DNA from: Antedon bifida
Lineage: Eukaryota; Echinodermata; Crinoidea; Comatulida; Antedonidae
Direction of reading: 5' to 3'
DNA length: 64,000 nt
Assembly: GCA_963402885.1 (NCBI GenBank)
Contig: OY727097.1
Span: 310,001 to 374,000 of the forward strand
Below, in pieces: positions 54,201 to 64,000 of the stretch. The translations under genes and the position numbers were made by a program. A model generated the notes under the pieces. It ran no database searches and had not been told where the DNA came from. It saw only the letters and a program-made list of their open reading frames with translations. Position 1 is the stretch's first letter. Every line of letters begins with the position of its first letter.

Positions 54201-57034
54201 TTTTGAATAAAGAGTAGGAAAACACTAGCTTTTACTAACAAAAAGTAAATGTCTTACTTTCTTGAACTATTGGAAGAGGATCTGGTCCAATTTTCTCAAA
54301 ATGTAAAACAACACCACTCTGCATTTTCTGTGATAATGACTCTAAACATTGGTAAAGAGTCTTCATTGAGTTTACATTGTAGGAACGACCTGAAAGAAAA
54401 CAAGTTCAATGAGCATGCTCAAACGGTTGTACAATTCAGAACAGTTGCCAGAACAAAGCAAACAACAATCTGTAATAAGAATATCAACTTTAGAAAATAG
54501 TGGGCGATACTTTGTTTCTATCAAATTTAAAATTGACACAGGATAAAACTGATTCAAATATTGAGAGCAAAGTTAGGATTCAACGTTTTGATTTTCATTT
54601 ATTATCATCAGGAGTCATGACTTCCCTCTCATTATTTGGAGTTTATTTGAACTTATTAATTAATTATTTACAGTAACTTTTATAATATGTTATTTAAACA
54701 AAAATCAGTGCATCTATTGGTCAATTATTTCTCAAATTTATGAATTTTACTTAAAAAAATTAATTAATTAAAATAAGAAATAATAAAATATGTTTTTTCT
54801 TTACTCACCGCCTGTTACCTCACACATGGATGTTATTGGTGAGTTGTCAACAAGAACCATAGAACCTCCCGGTCTCTCTAACTCTGGCTTCTCTACACCC
54901 GGTATACGAAGGACTAGAGCAAATAAACGCTGATCCCATCGAAATGGTTCCTTAGTTAAATCACCACCAGGAATCGAATAACTCATTGGAAGTTGAAGCT
55001 AAAAAGAATCAATTTATTTTATTTTTAAAACCAAAAACAGCAGAAAAATATCTGCCACTTACAGGATGATTACCAGAACAGACAATTACAACAACTCAGA
55101 ATCACTTAAATTACGATGAAACAGAGGAAGACTGGAATTAAAAATGTTGATATAAACTTAAAATGTAACCATTTTTAAGTGCATTGACTCTACTAAATTG
55201 TGAATTTTTAATATTGCATATTGTTTGGTATGATGAAAGACCTAATATATAAATAGATAATGCACGTAAGTTCTCTCTCAAGAGCAATGCAATGCATATG
55301 ACGGCCTGATCGAGATCGAGAACGGCTAAATAAACAAGGACAAGATCTCGACCTTAAGTTAAAATGTTGATGTGTTAATGTCAGTATTCTCATACCTCCT
55401 CATGTACACCAGTAGTTGAAGTGAGAGAGCTCCCATCAGTTATTGCAATAATCATTGCTGGTTCCAAATAGAAAGGATTGCGTCCCTAAAACAATCAATT
55501 TAAAATGTCATCAAATTTGATTAGTTTTTGTATACAGTATTATTATTTCTGCAATGTAATTGAATATTCCTAATAAATTCTAAAGCTCTGTCTACACTAT
55601 CAAACTTTAAAAAAAATGTGATGTGCCCATATATGGACATGATGATGTCATATCACTACCATATTTAGGAATATTACTACCATATTTGGGCACACCTTTT
55701 TTATCAAACTAGTTTGAGTGTAGACAGAATTTAAGGATCTTAGGATATATACATACAAGTAAATGCATTATATATAGAACCTGAAACTTACCAAACCAAA
55801 GTTGTCGATACCGGTGTACAACCTGTTGACATTCAATAGGTCAAAGGTCTTACGAAGGGCAAGACCGACACTTGACAAACTGGTAGCTTCAAGATTTTTT
55901 AGCTCTGTCATAAAGGTTGCATGGTTATCTTTCCATCCCGCCTAAAAAAATAATTTTTTTATCATCTGAACATCATCAATAACTTAAATATATAACGATT
56001 TTTTTAACCATTTTTATACAAATTTAACATTTTAAATCATAGTTTTTTACGTCTTGGATTATTCATTTTTAATTTCTTCTTTTATAATTTGTTTATGGAA
56101 TCTGTGTTTTTCCGTGTTCTGGACCCCAATGGAATTATGTAATTTATTTTTTGGGATATCCTTTTAATTTAACTCGAGTCTTACTGTTGTACTGATTTTA
56201 TAATTGTTTTATTTGTTTATAATTGTATCTATCTGTGTAAATCAATCAATGTTGGTTTTGAGTGGTGGGGGGAAGATTGACTGATAAAACTTCATAAATA
56301 TAAAATTTCATAATTAATTCATTGAGAAATAATTGAATTGAAATTATGAAAAGGCTTAACATGCTTCCTTTACAGAGCCGCATGAATAAATAAAAACAAT
56401 AACAAAACATACGCCACCAACATTGGTGGACTCGGTGCGTATAAAATTTGCATATGAATGAGGGTATCCCATCAGACGTTGCTGCAACCTATACTGAGGA
56501 AGCACTCGACGTCAAAATCTCTTTAATTTTTGGAAAATATAACGATTTCTTTGTTGGTGTAGGAGAATTTCAGTGTACAACATACATTTGAGATGCTCTG
56601 CAACCAGGGAAACCGCCAGATTTATAAAGAGAAATGCTATTAAAAACGAAATTCTGTTTCTTTGATTGTACCTTTATTGTGCCTGGTTCATCACAAGTGA
56701 CGAGCATGTAGCGATCGCCTCTACTTGTTTGGTCGCGCATCCGAACCTAGGGATAATAATAAAAATTATTTTATATTTCAAGAGAATTGGAATCACGTCA
56801 GTTATTATAAACAAAACATAAGGGATGTCTCTTTTCAAAAATGTTATTCAATGGCCCGATTTAATGTATTATCGTCGGGTAGTCATCGAAAATGAATTTC
56901 TCGAAAATCCGACACCCCCATACCTTCATGAACGTTTCCACGGCCCCTTTCGCAATATCCAACATTGTAGTGCCCAAATGTGTCCGCTGATTCATAGAAG
57001 CACTGGTATCGATGAGAAAAACTAACACCGGCAT
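48283..57034 (-). CDS. INTS6: INTS6 (Integrator complex subunit 6), 17 coding exons, complete
   Basis: Integrator subunit acting with RNA polymerase II in snRNA 3' processing and promoter-proximal termination, linking PP2A to the complex. Exons (minus): 57034-56924, 56746-56672, 55941-55792, 55485-55396, 54998-54809, 54389-54258, 53868-53743, 52493-52279, 52061-51909, 51723-51591, 51292-51198, 50632-50439, 50312-50047, 49871-49723, 49576-49324, 49205-48906, 48503-48283; 2853 bases, 950 residues (human 887). The N-terminal von Willebrand A domain has the MIDAS motif DTSAS (9-13) in MPVLVFLIDTSASMNQR and later MIIAITDGSS. Conserved blocks: LTKEPFRWDQRLFALVLR, PFDKYELEPSPLTQ, LGHPFGYLKAST, SLAVRKDFQQLLQ, MGNYQDYLKKMP. 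The C-terminal domain has KEIRKPGR and IIKEAGRFKKRRLIE. A variable Ser/Thr/Lys-rich exon 7 and a Pro-rich exon 15 account for extra length. All phases close. Confidence 0.95.
51411..51558. mobile_element. Family A MITE copy 6, INTS6 intron 10
   Basis: GTTAAGCTCTGTCTAAACTA at the left and AGTGTAGACAGATCTTAAG at the right: both edges read TTAA, the best evidence in this window for TTAA target use. A second partial end (GGCTTGTCTAAACTATCTAA) lies at about 51364. Confidence 0.85.
52487..52497 (-). promoter_or_regulatory. NAGNAG tandem splice acceptor, INTS6 exon 8
   Basis: The minus strand reads TCTACAGCAGGTGAAG. Splicing after the first AG (exon from 52493) or the second (from 52490) both keep the frame, adding or removing one Ala. 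Confidence 0.6.
52891..53193. repeat. 42-bp minisatellite, 7 copies, INTS6 intron 7
   Basis: Almost perfect units GTGGTCAATAACCAATCAAA plus 22 more bases. The period is a multiple of 3, so the minus strand shows a false repeating 14-residue frame. Confidence 0.95.
53334..53466. mobile_element. Family A MITE copy 7, INTS6 intron 7
   Basis: TAAAGCTCTGTCTACACTAT to GTGTAGACAGAGTTAA, nearly perfect palindrome with the GGACATGATGATGTCAT centre. Confidence 0.85.
55581..55734. mobile_element. Family A MITE copy 8, INTS6 intron 3
   Basis: TAAAGCTCTGTCTACACTAT at left; the right arm is degraded (TTTGAGTGTAGACAGAATTTAA), and the segment containing ACTACCATATTT is partly duplicated. Confidence 0.8.
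55950..56660 (-). other. INTS6 intron 2
   Basis: About 730 bases between exons 3 and 2. AT-rich; no repeat family or nested gene recognised. A segment near 56100-56260 (TCTGTGTAAATCAATCAATG) resembles the spacer near 26.3-26.5 kb only in composition. Confidence 0.5.
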
Positions 57035-57240
57035 CTTGAAGTTTGATTATTACAGCACGAATATATTGAATTTTGGGTCAAAATACGGCCTATAACGAAT
57101 AAAATAAACCTAATTACAGTCCCCTTTTTTCACTTGCTGGCGAGCTTAACGCTGCCGTTTGAGCAGCAGCACGCCACATCGAAGGGTCATGTGATCTCCG
57201 CGCCATGATCTCCGTGATTGGTTGCCGACCTACCCGGCCA
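57035..57240 (-). promoter_or_regulatory. INTS6 promoter region (positional)
   Basis: Upstream of the INTS6 start codon, with a locally higher CpG content (GCGAGCTTAACGCTGCCG; CACGCCACATCGAAGG). No TATA box at a usual distance. Assigned by position only. Confidence 0.4.
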
Positions 57241-57920
57241 TATTTGCATACTTGGTTTATTTGACGTCACATCCTCTAGAGCTAAACAAAAACTTATTTA
57301 TATTCAGTATAATTATACTGTACAGCGATATAAAATATTAATTATTATATAGATTTTTCTTTTGTTTTACTGTATAAACAGAACGTCATTTGCCGGAAAT
57401 TATTTCAATGCTAAACACTGAGGTTTGATTACTACAAATATAATGTATAAAAGTAGCTAGTTAAATGATTTTTAGAGGCCTTTTGTTGTCTAAAATAATT
57501 CCTTTTCTTTTTTTTATATAAAATTATTAAAAGTAAAAACGGAAGTTAGGATTTGGTAAATTCCGCTTCATTGGCCCAGTGACATTGAGTGTGTATTTAT
57601 AGTATGCTTATTGTTAATTAAAAACGGGATATATTACTGCCGTCAAATTATATCATTTTTTTAAATTTATATAATTATTGCTGTGCTTATACTACAGTAC
57701 TGTACTTAGTTCCGATGATGCTTATACGGTATACCGCCCTCTATATTTATGATTATCCGAACTCTCATAAGAAAGTTAGACCTCTGCTTTGAATAAGTTT
57801 CCGACTTCCAAAAACCACTCGGGAAATTTGAAATTGTCATAATTATAATCTGAATTCCTATTTTAATCCAACTGGATTTTGACTTCATCACTCGAAGCAC
57901 GATGTCTAGTAAACTTTGTC

Positions 57921-58076
57921 TAAAGCTCTGTCTACACTATCAAACTTTGACAACAAAAAAATTTGATGTGCCCATTATATGGACATATCACTACCATATT
58001 TAAGCATATCACTACTATATTTGGGCACACCACATTTTTTTGTAAAACTTGTTTGATAGTGTAGACAGAGCTTTAA
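57921..58076. mobile_element. Family A MITE copy 9
   Basis: TAAAGCTCTGTCTACACTAT to GTGTAGACAGAGCTTTA; interior with duplicated ACTACCATATTT / ACTACTATATTT segments. In the spacer between ABCC5 and INTS6. Confidence 0.85.
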
Positions 58077-58079
58077 AAT

Positions 58080-59250
58080 TGTTATACTAGGCCTACTAGG
58101 TTTCAGAAGTTTCAAGAAATGACAAAACAGAGACAACTTTAAATGTAAGTCATTTAATAAATTAAGTATAATATAATTATTTACATGATTTTTGTACTAT
58201 TTTGGTCTGAAAAAAACATTTTAAAAACTGTAACCAACAAAATGGAAACTATAAGTACGAAACAAGCACCATATAATATATATTCTAAAACAAACGGACA
58301 CAAATTGTAATTTATATTGACACATTTTGATATAAAATTAAATAAATTTAATTATAAATACTGGTTTTAAGTACTTAATCTATGTACTTTTAGTCACGCA
58401 CATTTTTACACTGGGGGTTGATAACAAAGCTGGTATTACTGATTACTGGTATACCAGGCGCATGAACTAATTTGATTGAGTTTAAGTAACTTTCATCGTT
58501 ATATTCTGACCTTTGATACTATAATTCCTCAACAAACTTCTGTGTGTATACTATTAAGAAAGAGGATATCTAACCCCTTTTATTTATTGGAGTTGAAATG
58601 AAGGCATTGGAAGCAGCCACTACACTATAGATGGTGCCTATTAGTCATCTATTTTAGGCTACACAAAAACACGGTTCAAATAGCCATTACTTTTATTTAA
58701 CAGAATACATGGTTTAAATAACAATTTGATTTCTGAACAGGAACATTCATGGTCACCTCAACATAATGTCACTCACTGACAAGCTTTATAACTTGAATTG
58801 TTCATTACTCAATAAAGCAAATACTATTATATACCTTCTATTATGTACATCATAAAATATAACTTTACTACAAATATATATTCTATTACATTTTTCTGAT
58901 TAAGTTGTTAATAATAATAAAATGTGGAATAAGCATCCATTCTGGGTAATACAAATACAGCAATTTGATATTTATGTTTCGTTATAAAATATGATGTTGT
59001 TCATTAGCCAGTTGCTGCCTTGCAACTTCAGGTCAAGTTGCAGCTGCTGCCTTACAACTTTACGTCAAGTAGAAACCGCTGCTGTTCTATTTGGCTGCTA
59101 CAAGCTGCAACAATTCTAATGTGTTTATTTAACTCAGCTGCAACTCACATAAAAGTTTTTATTTATGAAGTATTTACAGCTGCAATTAAAGCTGCAGTTG
59201 TATATCACGTAATCATTCAGAATCTGCAATATACTCTGGTAGAAGCTAAT
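58080..59250. other. ABCC5 3' flank and spacer
   Basis: Minus-strand AATAAA signals at 59158-59163 and 59124-59129 could end the ABCC5 transcript about 90-125 bases after its stop. Between 59010 and 59200 the sequence is rich in GCTGC/GCAGC words (TTGCAGCTGCTGCC, AGCTGCAATTAAAGCTGCAG). No other gene seen. Confidence 0.5.
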
Positions 59251-59252
59251 GT

Positions 59253-64000
<4,748 letters not shown>

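Overview
This is eukaryotic DNA: genes are split by GT-AG introns, spacers are AT-rich, and minisatellites and short inverted-repeat elements are common. Protein resemblance (NUFIP1, BAP18, PBK/TOPK, INTS6, ABCC5, a TNF ligand), a tandem family of intronless rhodopsin-like receptors and a retrotransposon with the gene order of the deuterostome Gmr1 group point to an invertebrate deuterostome. An echinoderm is most likely, but this is inference. The palindrome TAGGCCTA recurs through the spacers.

Layout. 1-2458 (minus) is the intact 5' part of a Gmr1-like Ty3/gypsy retrotransposon (gag, protease, start of integrase). About 2.5-13 kb is mostly non-coding, with one C-terminal exon of an unrecognised membrane protein (5207-5479, plus) and a 58-bp minisatellite (7.7-8.6 kb). 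13.3-21.9 kb (minus) is NUFIP1 in 8 exons, the last beyond a 6.4-kb intron. 22.1-24.2 kb (plus) is BAP18, divergent from NUFIP1 across a 204-bp gap. 24.4-27.6 kb (minus) is PBK/TOPK, tail to tail with BAP18. 28.5-38.0 kb holds six intronless receptors, all on the minus strand, three of them products of a recent 1.8-kb tandem duplication. 41.2-43.6 kb (plus) is a four-exon TNF-superfamily ligand. 48.3-57.0 kb (minus) is a complete 17-exon INTS6 whose stop codon lies in the edge of a 68-bp minisatellite. 59.3-64 kb (minus) is the 3' half of an ABCC5-like transporter that runs off the window.

Functionally, NUFIP1 (snoRNP assembly), BAP18 (chromatin reader complexes) and INTS6 (snRNA and nascent RNA processing) are nuclear housekeeping genes. 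PBK is a mitotic kinase. The receptor cluster, TNF ligand and ABCC transporter act at the cell surface. Apart from the shared NUFIP1/BAP18 promoter interval and the receptor array I see no operon-like linkage.

Introns and spacers carry nine copies of one palindromic MITE (ends GCTCTGTCTACACTATCAA), other MITEs, a tRNA-derived SINE and several minisatellites. Exon boundaries were set by hand from AG/GT sites and reading phase; for NUFIP1, BAP18, PBK, TNF and INTS6 every phase closes and the exon lengths sum to a whole number of codons.
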